From Anaeromyces robustus (taxonomy: Eukaryota; Neocallimastigomycota; Neocallimastigomycetes; Neocallimastigales; Neocallimastigaceae): a DNA stretch of 35,000 nt. Position 1 is the first letter of the stretch, and the number at the start of each line of letters is the position of its first letter. The stretch is taken from the NCBI GenBank assembly GCA_002104895.1, contig MCFG01000047.1, positions 207,501-242,500 of the forward strand, given 5' to 3'. Positions 1-11,653 of this stretch are shown in pieces. Made by a program: the position numbers and the translations under genes. The notes under the pieces are model-generated. The model made no database searches. It had not been told where the DNA came from and was given only the letters and a program-made list of their open reading frames with translations.

Positions 1-1354
1 GATAAGAGAGCATTTTGTTGAAGATTATTAAGTGGACTCATTTCTAAATTATTTGGTTTCAAATAATTATTCATATCTTGTTTATTCATTTGATTTTCAT
101 CCGTTTCTTGAATAGTTGGTTGTAATTGTTGTGCATTGAAGGATCCAACAGAAAAAGAAGAACTTCTAAATTTTCTACCATGAAGTTCATTATTATCAAG
201 TGATTCTAATTTTCCATCACGGTTGAAATTTGTATTAATTCTAATTTTTCCAATAGCAGGCCTTTGTTTTTGAGTTGGTAAAACTTCTTTTTCATCATTA
301 ATTAATGACTCTTTAATACTATTAACTTCATTACTTTCCATATTACCAGTAGATTGAGCTGGTTGGCTTTCTGGAGTAGATGGTAAAGAAGATATATTAA
401 GAGGTGTAGTAATAGTTGGAGCTGAAGTAGTATCAGTATTGGTTATAGTTACTAATGGAGGAGTTGGTAAAGCAACTGGAGTGGATGGGTGGCTATTATT
501 ATTCATAGCATATGAACTACTTTTTTCACTCATTTCAGCACGTTCTTCTTCAGTAATACTATTAGCATTAACATTAGATTTTAAGGCCATTTCTTGATTC
601 CAGAAAGAAACATTATTTTGGGATGGTGAATAAATTCTATCATTCCATTGCTTTTGTTGTTGTTGTTGCTGTTGTTGTTTAAGAGCTTGAGCTTGAGCCT
701 GAGCTTGAAGAGCATAATAATTATCAGTTGCTTCTTCAGTTTTATTATCCACTGGACTGAATGGGTAAGAGAACAAGTCATTACCTAATCCCAATGGTGG
801 AACTGGAGTAGAAGCAGCTCTATTTCTTCTTTTAAGTTCTTCATAATCTTCAACAGTTAATAAATTCTTAGAAGCTGCAGCAGCTTTATCATCAATCATT
901 TGTTGTTGTAAACCAGAAATAGACATTCTTCTTGGTGGACTTCCTACAACTTTCCAAGTTTCAGCATTAGATAATCCGTATGGAATATCTTGACCGTTTT
1001 CTTCATCTTCTTCTATTATTTTAATTCAAAAAAAAAAAAAAAAAAAAAAAAAAGAATAAATAAATAATAATTCGTAAATTTAAAATATAAATTATTAATA
1101 GATAAAAATTAAATAATTGATAATTATAAAATTATTTTTATTATATAATTTAAATAATTAAAATTAAATAATATAAATAATTACTAATTATAATAATTAA
1201 ATTTTAAATATTATTATCAATGAAATATTATTGTGATTATATTTTAGTTTTTAATGTTATTTTTATTACCTTTTAATGTTTGATTTGCCCAAAGTGGCTT
1301 TAAATTATTATAATAGGACATATCTTGTTGATTTTGATTATTAGTGGCAAACAT
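1..1354 (-). CDS. N-terminal part of an unidentified, largely disordered protein (runs off left edge)
   Basis: Seen: exon 1 is 1354-1270, with ATG at 1354-1352 preceded by A-rich sequence; it starts MFATNNQNQQDM. Donor GTAATA follows at 1269. The intron is 1269-1013 and holds a run of about 26 A's on the plus strand near 1027-1052. Exon 2 runs from 1012 to the window edge and stays open throughout. Exon 1 ends in phase 1 and joins cleanly, giving 365 residues here. The protein has an acidic stretch (EEDEENGQ, about residue 29), a basic serine site (GSPPRRMSIS), an Ala/Gln stretch running into an 8-Gln run near residue 140, Ser/Thr/Pro-rich segments, and a second basic serine site (RKFRSSSFS). 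No folded domain, signal peptide or membrane segment is visible. Inference: a regulatory or RNA-binding protein whose domain lies further downstream would fit, but I do not recognise it. The gene is real by composition, frame and splice sites; its function is unknown. Confidence 0.78.
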
Positions 1355-2956
1355 CTTTTCTTTAAATTTTTTAATTATTTAATTATTTATTTATTTATTT
1401 AATTATTTATTTATAGATTTTATTATTAAAGTCTTTTTAATAATATATAAGATAAAAAAAGGTGTATAAAAAAAATATTTATGTAAGTATGGAATAAATT
1501 TTTCAAGAATGTTATTAATTTAAAATTAAAATGTTAAACGTTTTCTATATAATAAATAAAATAATTTTTTTTTCTTTAATCAAATGTTTTATCAAATATT
1601 TACTACATTCAATGAATTTTTATCAATTTATTATAATTATCTTTACTCTAATAATATCAATAATAATGTTGAAAAAGTTAAATCTATTGTTATATATATT
1701 ATTTATTTTAGATGAATAATTGTTATAAATATTATTTTGATTTTAGATGAATAAGGCATAAAATGAAATAATGATTATTTAATGAAGAATAAATTTATAA
1801 ATATAAACTTTTGATATAAAGAATAATAATTATTAAAATTGTCTTGTTTTTTTTTATTATTATTAAAAAATCACCTTCATATATAACAAAAAATTAGTTT
1901 TTGTTCTTTCTTTCTTTATTGGGTATAATATAATTTAACAATTGATATTAAACAATAAGATTTTCAATTATGAATGTTAAATATATTATGAAAATAAAAT
2001 ATAAATTTTATACGTTATATTTTGAAATTTAAAGTTTACAATTTCTATAGGATTAATTATTTTTTGAAAAAAAAAAAGTAAATTGTTTTTTTCTTTTCTT
2101 TTTTTTTTTAAAAAATAATTAATTTAATTCTATATCTGATATTTCTATTAATATATTACAATAATTTTTATATTTAATATCTAAATTATCTATTAATTAT
2201 ATTTTTTTTATATTATAAAAAAACTTGAGTAAATAAAGTTTTTTTATAATTTATATTTTCTAATTATTATATTCTAATTTAAAAAGTCCTTTGATTCTAT
2301 TATACAAAATGTTTTAGTTTTTTTTTTTACAAAAAAAAAAGAAAAAGAAAAAAATTTATAATATAATATTTTTCACTTTTTTAATAATTGTTTGTGTACA
2401 ATTTTTAATATATATTCTACTACTATATGTTTATATATTATTTTGCTTTCTTTTTATTTATCATTTTATTTATTTATTTATTTATTATTTATCTTTATTA
2501 TATATTATTTCTATTTTTTATTAATTATAAAAAAAATATTTTATTATATATTATTTCTATATTTATTAATTATAAAAAATTTTTTTTATTAAATTCTATT
2601 CTTCAATTTATGCCTTATTATAAATATTATTAATAATAATTATTAATAAAATATTATATTAAAATTTTATTAAAGTTTTATATGGAAAATCTATTAAAAC
2701 CAATATGATTTATTTATTCTTGAAATATATTCAAATTAGTTGTACTACATATATTTAATTACTACTGTTAATATATGGAGATATTATATTAATTAATTTT
2801 TTGACTTTTGTATTCTTAGTAAATAATGAACACATTTTTCATATATATATATTATATTGATAATATATTGTTCTAATATATAAAATTGTTACTAACTTTA
2901 ATTAAATTGAATTTTCTATATATATATATAATTGTCGCTGTGATAGTAATATAACC

Positions 2957-3011
2957 ATAAATGGAGTGTATGTGATTTGGTAAAAAAAAAAAAGTCACAG
3001 TCTCCTTTTAT
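2957..3011 (+). ncRNA. Candidate structured RNA: G/C-anchored stem-loop
   Basis: The plus strand folds into a stem with three helices. ATAAA (2957-2961) pairs with TTTAT (3007-3011). GGAG (2963-2966) pairs with CTCC (3002-3005). TGTGATTT (2971-2978) pairs with AAGTCACA (2992-2999), including one G-U pair. They are separated by a single U-U mismatch and a small 4x2 internal loop; the terminal loop is mostly A. Five G-C pairs in DNA this poor in G and C are unlikely by chance. No promoter or known RNA family was recognised. It could be a transcribed small RNA, or a DNA cruciform or protein site. Confidence 0.35.
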
Positions 3012-4397
3012 AATAATAAAAACTATACCTAATTTAAAATACTACATTTTTAAAATTATTGGTAAAATATTATTCTAATTTCAAAATAATATTTTTTAAC
3101 TTTTTTCTCTATAACCTTTTTTTTTATTTTTATTTTATTTTATTTTATTTTTTACATTTATTATTTCTTTATTATTATTATTATTATTTCTTCCCACTAT
3201 TTAACTTTATTATTAATTTTTCATACTTTTTATTTCTTTATTTTTATTATTGTTAAAGACTCTTTTACTTAAATATTCAAAATAAAAAAATTTTTTTTTT
3301 AAAAAATATTTACTGTAAAAAAAAAAAAACATAAAGCTTACCTTTATATCTAAAGATTCCAAAATTTTTGGTATAAAAAAACTTAATTATATTTACAAAG
3401 TTTGTTTTTTTTTTATTTTTATTTTTATTATTTTTATTTTTAATAATAAAAATTTATATTTATATGATATTTTTATTAAAAAAAATTAAATAAAAAGTTA
3501 AATCCCTTAGGTTTATTAAATAAATTTATATATTTCTGTTCCTTTAAATTAGAATATTACAGATTCTATTGGAATAATAGTTTATTTTGTTTGTTATTAT
3601 TATATTTAAATGTATATATAATATAAAAAGAGTTTTAATAAAATACTTTTATAAAAAATGTGTTTTATAATATATAAAAAAATATAATTTAATATAAAGT
3701 AATAATATTATTTATAAATATTAATTGATAGTGAGGATAGGAAAAAGGTTTATATTCTACTCTTTCTATTCTATATTTTTTTTTTACTTTAAAAAATAAA
3801 TATTTTTATAATTACTTATACTTTAACAATTTCAATAACTAAAAAAATTTGTGTCACTTGTTATATTTTTTTATAATTTTTTTTAACACTTATAAATAAT
3901 TTTTTTGTTTATATATTGTATTTTTCTAAATATTACTAAACACTAAATATTTAATTTATAACAAAACTATAATAAAAAAAAAAGTGGATTTTATAATATA
4001 ATATAAATGTATATATATAAAAAAAAAAGGTTGATAAAAAGATAAAAATAAATATTTACAGTTACTATTTGTAATTCTTTAATTTTTATTTTTAATATTA
4101 TTACTAAATATAGTTGTTTTTTTTCTTATTTATGATATATGTTTTTCTAATTATTTTTTCTAATAAAAGATATATAATTTTATATTCTTTATATTATGAA
4201 AATGCTTTATATTATATTATATATGTTATTATACAACAAATGAGTTCATTGATATATATATATTTATCAAAGAATTTAAAAAAGCATTTCTTTTTTTTTT
4301 TTCTTTATTTAATAATAATATATAAATAAAATATAAGAAAAACAATTGTTTTTATTATATTTTTTAAAGTTCCCTTTTTTTTAGATACAATTTGTTA

Positions 4398-4433
<36 letters not shown>

Positions 4434-4591
4434 AAGAAAAAAGAATTTTTTCTTTTTTTTATTTTAATCTAACTTTTTTTTTTAATTAATTAATTAATTA
4501 ATAAATTGAAATCTTTAATATATATATAAATTTTTAATAATGTATAGTAAAAGCTTAATAATATACTTTGAATATTATAATTAAAGATTTT

Positions 4592-4622
<31 letters not shown>

Positions 4623-4929
4623 TTTTTTTTTTAAAAAAAAAATTATTAATGTTAATATTTTTAATATTGGAAAATAAAAAATTAATCATCAATAAAAAAA
4701 AATAATTAAATACATAATAAATAGTTTGTTAATATTAATTTATCAAAACATAGAAAGTAATTAATAATAATATTATTATTACTATTATTACTATTATGAT
4801 TTTAATAAATATCATTAATATTAATCATTATTTAAATCTCAAGAAAGATTTTTAATTTAATAATAATAAGAAATATTGTATAAAATGTAAAAATATACAC
4901 ACACTTAATTTCAATAATATTAAAAATAT

Positions 4930-4960
<31 letters not shown>

Positions 4961-7196
4961 TTTTAATTTCAATTATTATTTTATCTAATTTTGTTTATAT
5001 TTTGTTTTGTTTATAAAATAATAAGTCATAATGAATATATAATATAAATAAAATAAAAATAAAAATAAAAAGTAAAAATAAAAAATATAAATAAAACTAA
5101 TTCAATCTTTAATTAGTAAAATTAAATATTTTTATTTATACTTAAATATAAAATATTAATATTAACTTTATGTTTAATATATACTTTTTATTCTTTTTTT
5201 TAATTTAATAAAATAAGATATATTAATTAAAATTACTAAATATTAAATTCTATTTTAACTTTACATTTAAATTAATTTAAAATTTATTTACTTATTTATT
5301 TATATATTTATATATTTATTTATTTAAAGTTTATTTATTTATTTATTTATTAATTGTTACATAAACTTATTTACCATTAATCTTTTTTTTTTATTTTTTT
5401 TTTTTAATTATCCTTCTTAAATATCTTAAATAACAATATTATTTTTTTAACACATTGAAAGTATTCTATTGTAATATATTTTAATATATTACATTTATAT
5501 TATTATATATATAGGTACATATATTATCTAATTTATTTTAAAAATCAAATAATTTTAATATGACTTAATTCATAATATATACATTTATAAATAATATAAT
5601 GAATTATATGTACTTTTAAAGAAAAATTTAATTTTTATATTGAATAATTTATTAACAATACTATTATAATTATTATGATTATTCTAATACAAAAACTTTC
5701 TTTTTTTTTTTTTTTTTTTTTATAAAAAAAATAAAACTATGAAGTAAACTATTTTTTTTTCTTTTTTTTACCTATAACTTCTATATTAGTTTATATAATA
5801 TATATAATATATATATTTTATTTTTTTTATTCAATTTACTTGATTATTTATAAATTTATAAATTAATAAATACATTTATTATTAATCTAATTAATATTAT
5901 ATTTCATTATTAATATTTTTGAAAAAATTAAAATGAAACATCAATATTCCTATTATAATAATAAATTTAATGATATAAACTATATTCTAGAAATAATCAT
6001 AAATTTATATTTATATTTATTGTACTTATAATAATACAGAAATAAATCAATAAATAAATAAAATATAAAATATACTGTGAAGGTATGTAAATCCAATGTT
6101 CATTAAAACACTATTTAATTAAAGAAGTTTAATTTATAGTAAGAATAATCATTTTTGAGAATAATTATAATTATATAATTACATGATTTATATAATTATA
6201 ATAACCTAACTTTATTATTACTAAAACTTGTCCTTTATCAATATTATTAAACTTTGTTTATTTATCTATTTTATCTATTTATTATATTAATTATTTATTT
6301 ATTTAGTTATTTATTTATTCATTTACTTACTATAATATTAATTTAAAGAAAGAAAAAAAATTTTTAATTAAACCATATTTATACTCTTTAATAAACTTAA
6401 AAAAAATAATATTTAATTATTTGATTTGACCTTTATTATTATTATGGCTTTTAAAAAATTAATAAAGATTGAAATGGCATAATAGAAAAAGAACAAAAAT
6501 AATAATAATAACTCATTATTAATAATAAATAATTTTTGTTGTAAATTTAGAAATATTTAATAATTATAAATGATACAATTAAGTTTTTTTTTTTTTTTTT
6601 TTGTATATATAAGCAATATAACAAAAAAAAATTATTATTATAAGAGAATTTTGAAAAATAAAATAGAATATTCATTATTAACATTATAAATCATAAATTT
6701 ATAATTAAAATATTAATAATCATTATAAATTATTTACGATATATAATCAAGTGTTATAAAAGATTATATTTAATCCTATTATTTTAGATATATTGTATTT
6801 AATTCTATTATTATTATTTTTTATAATATTAAAGTATAGTGGTAGTAATTTTTTTTTTCTATCCACTCTTATAAATATATATTTAATAACAGTTATTAAA
6901 ATTATAATTAATATAAAAAAAGATGGAGGAGAATTAAAACTTTAATTATTATTAAAAAAAATAGTTTATTTATAATAAAATATTTTATTCTGTTTTTCTA
7001 TATTTCCATATTTTTTTGTATAGATTTCAACTACAGTTAATATAATAGTTTACAATTGATAATATAACAATATTACATCCATTATTGTTATTATTACTAT
7101 TACTATTATTATTATTAATTCAAAAACTAAAAAAAAATTCCCATTATTAATTATACTAAATAATAATGGATTACTTGGAATTTTTTATTTGATATT

Positions 7197-7236
7197 TTTA
7201 TTAATAAATTATTATTTATAATAATTTATTAATAAA
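7197..7236. repeat. Perfect 18-bp inverted repeat with 4-nt spacer
   Basis: The arms 7197-7214 and 7219-7236 are exact reverse complements around TTTA. Both arms are pure A/T, so chance is not excluded in a sequence this biased. A second, imperfect hairpin (7132-7186: CCATTATT/AATAATGG plus an outer AAAAAATTC/GAATTTTTT helix with an 8-nt bulge) lies directly beside it. Confidence 0.5.
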
Positions 7237-7867
7237 TAGAAAAATAAATAGAAAAAATTACAAATTATTAAAATCAGAAACATTAAATAATTTGTTAATT
7301 TAACCAAAGAATTTTTCTTTTTCTTTTTATTGATACACTTTATTTTAATTATATAATGTATTATAATATACTGCAATATATATTACTAAATAATTTAATT
7401 AAAAATACTATATTAATAATAATATTAATAATATATCAGAATTTAATCTATTAGATTAATTAAATTATTTTCTTTTTTTGTTTTTGTTTTTTTTTTTTTT
7501 TTAAATAAAAATTAAAAAAAAAAATTTTTTTATTTATTTATTTAATTTTATTAATATTGTACTACATTTAATTTAGAGTATTACAAACTGTTTTTGTAAC
7601 AAAAAAATATTTTGTTGTCATTTTATCATTTTAGCAATACTAACGATATAATATAATATAATATAATATAGTCAAGTCTAATATATTAGTTATCTTTATT
7701 TTTTTTTTATAAAAAAAACTTTTTAGTTCAAAAAAGTGTCTTCTATCAATCCATTAAAAAAAAAAGAAAATAATAATAAACAATGAATTTTTTGAATTAG
7801 TCACTTGAATTTTTACAGTACTAATTTAAATAATCATAATTAATAATTACAATAACTTTTTATTACT

Positions 7868-7975
7868 TTTATTGTATTATGCATACATTTATTCATTCAT
7901 TTATTTATTTACTTATTTATTTACTTATTTACTTATTTATTTATTTACTTATTTACTTAATTAATTAATTATTTA
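7868..7975. repeat. TTTA-type tetranucleotide tract with TTAC variants
   Basis: About 100 bases of ATTT units, interrupted regularly by ACTT/TTAC units and ending in AATT repeats. It is a simple-sequence tract in the intergenic stretch; no function can be read from it. Confidence 0.7.
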
Positions 7976-9189
7976 TTCATGTATTTATTTATTAAATTTG
8001 TTTTAATGTTTTATTTATTAATTTTTTTTTATTTATTTAATAATTTTAATTAAATTCATAATGATATGATTAATAAAAATATTAATAATAATATTTTTAT
8101 TTAAACCAGTAATTTTTAATGAAATATTTTTATACTACTTTTAGTAGTTTAATGACTCAACAACAACAAATATATTTATTAATAAGTAATATTATAAAAA
8201 TAAATAAATAAATAAATAAATAATGAAATTAATAAATAATTAAATAATTAAATAATGAAATAAATAAATAATTAAATAATTAAATAATTAAAAATATTTA
8301 CAATATTCCGATATGATACAAATTTATTAATTCTACTATATAAATTTCTTTCTTTTTTTATATATCTTACCGCTAATTTAAACTTTTTATTTTTATTTCA
8401 TTAATTTTATTAATTATTTTATTAAGTTTTTCTATTTCTTTTATTTTATATATAGGTATTATAATAGATATATATGATAATAAACCTGAAAAAAAGTATT
8501 TAATTATAAATTTATCTATTTCTATTATATTATTATTCAATAATATGAAAATATTTATAAGCAATATTTACAAAAGTATAATTATATAAACTATAAATAC
8601 ACTATATAGCTTTTTTATTTAGTTGAAGTTGGAATAAGAACAAAAGTTGTTTTTTTTTTTTTCTTGGTCTTTATATTAATATATATTTAATTAAATATTA
8701 CTATTAATGTATTAATTGAAATAATGAAAGAACCGTTCTTTTAAAAAAAAATAATAATAATAATAAATAATATAATAAATTAATAAATTAATAAATTAAT
8801 CATAATTAAAATTAAATAATATATACCTAAAAAATTTATTAATAATAAAAATTGTTATACAAAGAAAACTAAAAAAAAAAAAATGTATTATTTTATAGTT
8901 TTCTTTATTATAATTTGAAATACATTATTATATTTATTGTACTAAATTTTAATTATATCTTTTATCAAGCCACAATTACTATAAATTTATGTATTTATAG
9001 AATATTTTATTAATAAATAAAGTTTATATATTATAATATTGTTAAAAAACATTAATATGTCATTATTTATATCTTAAATTATAATATAACCATAAAAGGA
9101 ATAATTATGATTAAGTAAAAATAACAATAATAATAAATAATAAAAATAGATTATTATGTTTTAATAATTAATAATGGTAAACATTAAAA

Positions 9190-9229
<40 letters not shown>

Positions 9230-9930
9230 AAACAAATATTAATAATTATTAATTAATTATTTATTATTATTATTATGATATAAAAAATAATTATTACTTT
9301 TTTTAATTATTTGTTTAAAAGTCTTTGTCTTTATAATTAATAAAATTAAACAAATATCTGTTATAAATTATATAAAAAATTTATAATTTCATATTATTAT
9401 AATATTACATTAAAGTTTATAATATTACATTTAAAATATTACATTTAAAATATTAAACTTTAATAATTACTTTTAATATTATGTATATTATAAATAAAAA
9501 AAAAATGCTTATTTTTTTTTTTTCTGTAAAATTGAAAGTTTAAAATTTTGAAAATTTTTGGTGATATTTTTTGGTACAAAATTTTTATGTGAAGAAAAAA
9601 AAAAGTTGAAAAGAAAAAAGGATAAATATATGAAAAAATAAAAAGTAAAAATTAAAGAAATAAAAAAAAAAGGAAGAATTAATTATTATAATTATCAAGT
9701 ATTTTACTAATATTAATTATTTTGTTAATTCTTTAATGATAATATCTTGATATTATATTTAATTAAAACTTTTACTATAATTATATATATAATAGTTCAT
9801 ATTTTATGTAGTGTTAAGGAATGCAATTAATTATCATTAATAATTAAAAAAACAAGAATATATTATAGAGTATATATTTAAAAAATTAAAATAAATAAAT
9901 ACCTATAAATAAATGTAGATATAAGTAATA

Positions 9931-9948
9931 TAATACCAATTGGTATTA
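9931..9948. repeat. Perfect 18-nt palindrome TAATACCAATTGGTATTA
   Basis: The sequence equals its own reverse complement and includes CC/GG steps, which are rare in the surrounding DNA. It could be a binding site for a dimeric protein; no known factor was recognised. Confidence 0.5.
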
Positions 9949-10302
9949 AAAAAGAGATGTTGAAAAAATGAATTAAACCTTAATTATTGTCTATAAAAAA
10001 TTAAATATAATTATAAAATGTGTCTTTTTTTTATTTATTTCTTTATTTATTTAAAAATTATTCATAGAATATTCTATGTAGTGAAATTTTATTAATCATG
10101 AACATTTTTATTTCATTATAATATAAGAATAAACTAGAATTATACGGAGAAATTGAAAGAACCGTAGAAAAAACTTTTTAACATCAAATTTGAAAATAAA
10201 ATCATTCATATTCCATTATATAAATATATTTTTAGGTTATCGATAATTATATGAATATTAATATTAATATTAATATTAGCTCTGATAACTATTCAAATGC
10301 TA

Positions 10303-10328
10303 TTTATACATTTTTGGGAATGTATAAA
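10303..10328. repeat. 10-bp inverted repeat with 6-nt loop
   Basis: TTTATACATT (10303-10312) and AATGTATAAA (10319-10328) are exact reverse complements around TTTGGG. This is a compact hairpin in the same 650-bp region as three perfect palindromes. Confidence 0.5.
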
Positions 10329-10789
10329 ATGTATTAATATAAAAATTTTATAAATTTTATTGTTTTAGAAAAAAAAAATATATATATATATATATATAAT
10401 TATTTCAATTATAATATAGCATTTAATGGGAATATATATCAAATTATATATAAAATGAAAGACGTTCCATATATATATATATTAAATAATTAAAGATTGT
10501 TTTCTCCCCTACAATACAAAAAAGTAGGTTACAATAAAAAACTAATAATAATATTATAATATTGCTCCAATAAACTAGTTTATAACCTTTTTTTTATATA
10601 GTGGAAGAGAGAAATAGATGATTTTATAATTAATTTTTTAGGCTATTAAAATAAAAGAAAAAAAAAAAAAAGAAAAAGAAAAAAAAGGTATTAAATCTTA
10701 GAAAAGAAGTTAATGAAAAATAGTAATAAAGCAAAGAATAATGAATCTTTAAAAAAAAAATGTTGAAATAATAATAGTTACAACAACAA

Positions 10790-10790
<1 letters not shown>

Positions 10791-10823
<33 letters not shown>
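10791..10823. repeat. 33-nt A homopolymer after a CAA triplet run
   Basis: A short CAACAACAAC run is followed by 33 uninterrupted A's on the plus strand. The 150 bases to the left are purine-rich on the same strand. A poly(A) tail left by a retrotransposed sequence was considered, but no element body or target-site duplication was seen. Confidence 0.6.
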
Positions 10824-10825
<2 letters not shown>

Positions 10826-11237
10826 TTAGTCTATCTTTAATAATATTATTTACTATCTCTATTTTTCACTAAATTCATATAAATTCATATTCATTTTTTT
10901 TAATTATATTTAATTTAAATTTTAAATTTTTATTTATATTTAAAACACTTTTTTTTTTTTTTTTTTGTTTTTTCTTATATCTTTTAAAAATATAATTTTT
11001 TTTATTTAATTATTAATGAATTATTTATAAAATTTTTTTTTTCAAATTTCTATTATATAATTTTTATTACAGTAATTATTATAGTAATTTAATTTTTTTT
11101 TTTAACAAAAAAAATAATGATAATAATTATTATTATCTTTATTATTTATATATATAAAAAAAAAAATGGGAAAGCTAAAATTATTTTTTTCTCTGTCTGT
11201 ATATATATATATCTTTGAATAATCTTATTAATATATA

Positions 11238-11268
<31 letters not shown>

Positions 11269-11653
11269 AATTATTATTTGATATCATTCACACAATTATA
11301 AATGTCTATGGTTTAATATAAAATATTAATTTTTGATGGAATTAAACATGGTGAAGAATTGACCATTGAATATTCATTTTTACACGTAATTAATATTATA
11401 AATAAAATAAAATAAAAAAAAAAAAAAATTAAGAAAAAAAAATAAAAATAAAAATAAAATAAAATAAATTATTAGAATATAATAGATAATAAATATTTCC
11501 TTTTACTTTGTTTTAATTTAATTTATTTTACTTTATTTTATTTTATTTCTTATTTCTTATTTCTTTTTTAATTTATTTATTTATAATTTTTTATCATTAT
11601 GAATTTTGTGTATTTTTCTTTTCTTTTTTTTTTTTTTTATTTTTTTTATTTTA

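Larger units (their letters stand above)
1355..11653. other. 10.3-kb gene-poor A/T-rich intergenic stretch
   Basis: No convincing exon, tRNA or transposon was found on either strand between the unidentified gene at the left and folC. The open frames present (for example near 1531-1719, 2392-2633, 3059-3256 and 4114-4329) encode only strings of F, Y, I, L and K, as expected from A/T noise. The stretch holds homopolymers: 30 A's near 4404-4433, 20 T's near 5701-5720 and 33 A's at 10791-10823. It also holds tetranucleotide tracts (ATTT near 4925-4965; TTTA with TTAC variants near 7880-7970), several stem-loops and palindromes listed separately, and a short exon-like remnant near 8373-8740. The 5' flank of the left gene lies at 1355-1500 and the 3' flank of folC at about 11500-11653, but no defined signals could be singled out at this base composition. 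Confidence 0.7.

Noticed and set aside
581-781. Minus-strand frame with poly-Leu/Asn in the left gene
   Set aside because: It is an out-of-frame shadow of exon 2; the true frame reads through with the 8-Gln run and joins exon 1.
1531-4329. Several plus-strand open frames of 60-71 codons (1531, 2392, 2427, 3059, 4114)
   Set aside because: They encode only F/Y/I/L/K/N strings, have no homology-like pattern, and match the surrounding base composition.
6102-6138. Small hairpin with a GAAG loop (ACTAT/ATAGT and AATTAAA/TTTAATT)
   Set aside because: It is short, almost all A/T, and has no neighbouring G/C-enriched sequence; not separable from background.
6164-6202. 14-bp perfect inverted repeat with 11-nt loop
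   Set aside because: The arms are pure A/T; at this composition several such repeats are expected by chance.
10640-10823. 3' end of a poly(A)-tailed retrotransposon
   Set aside because: There is a long A run after purine-rich DNA, but no reverse transcriptase fragment, no element body and no target-site duplication, and no tRNA gene nearby.
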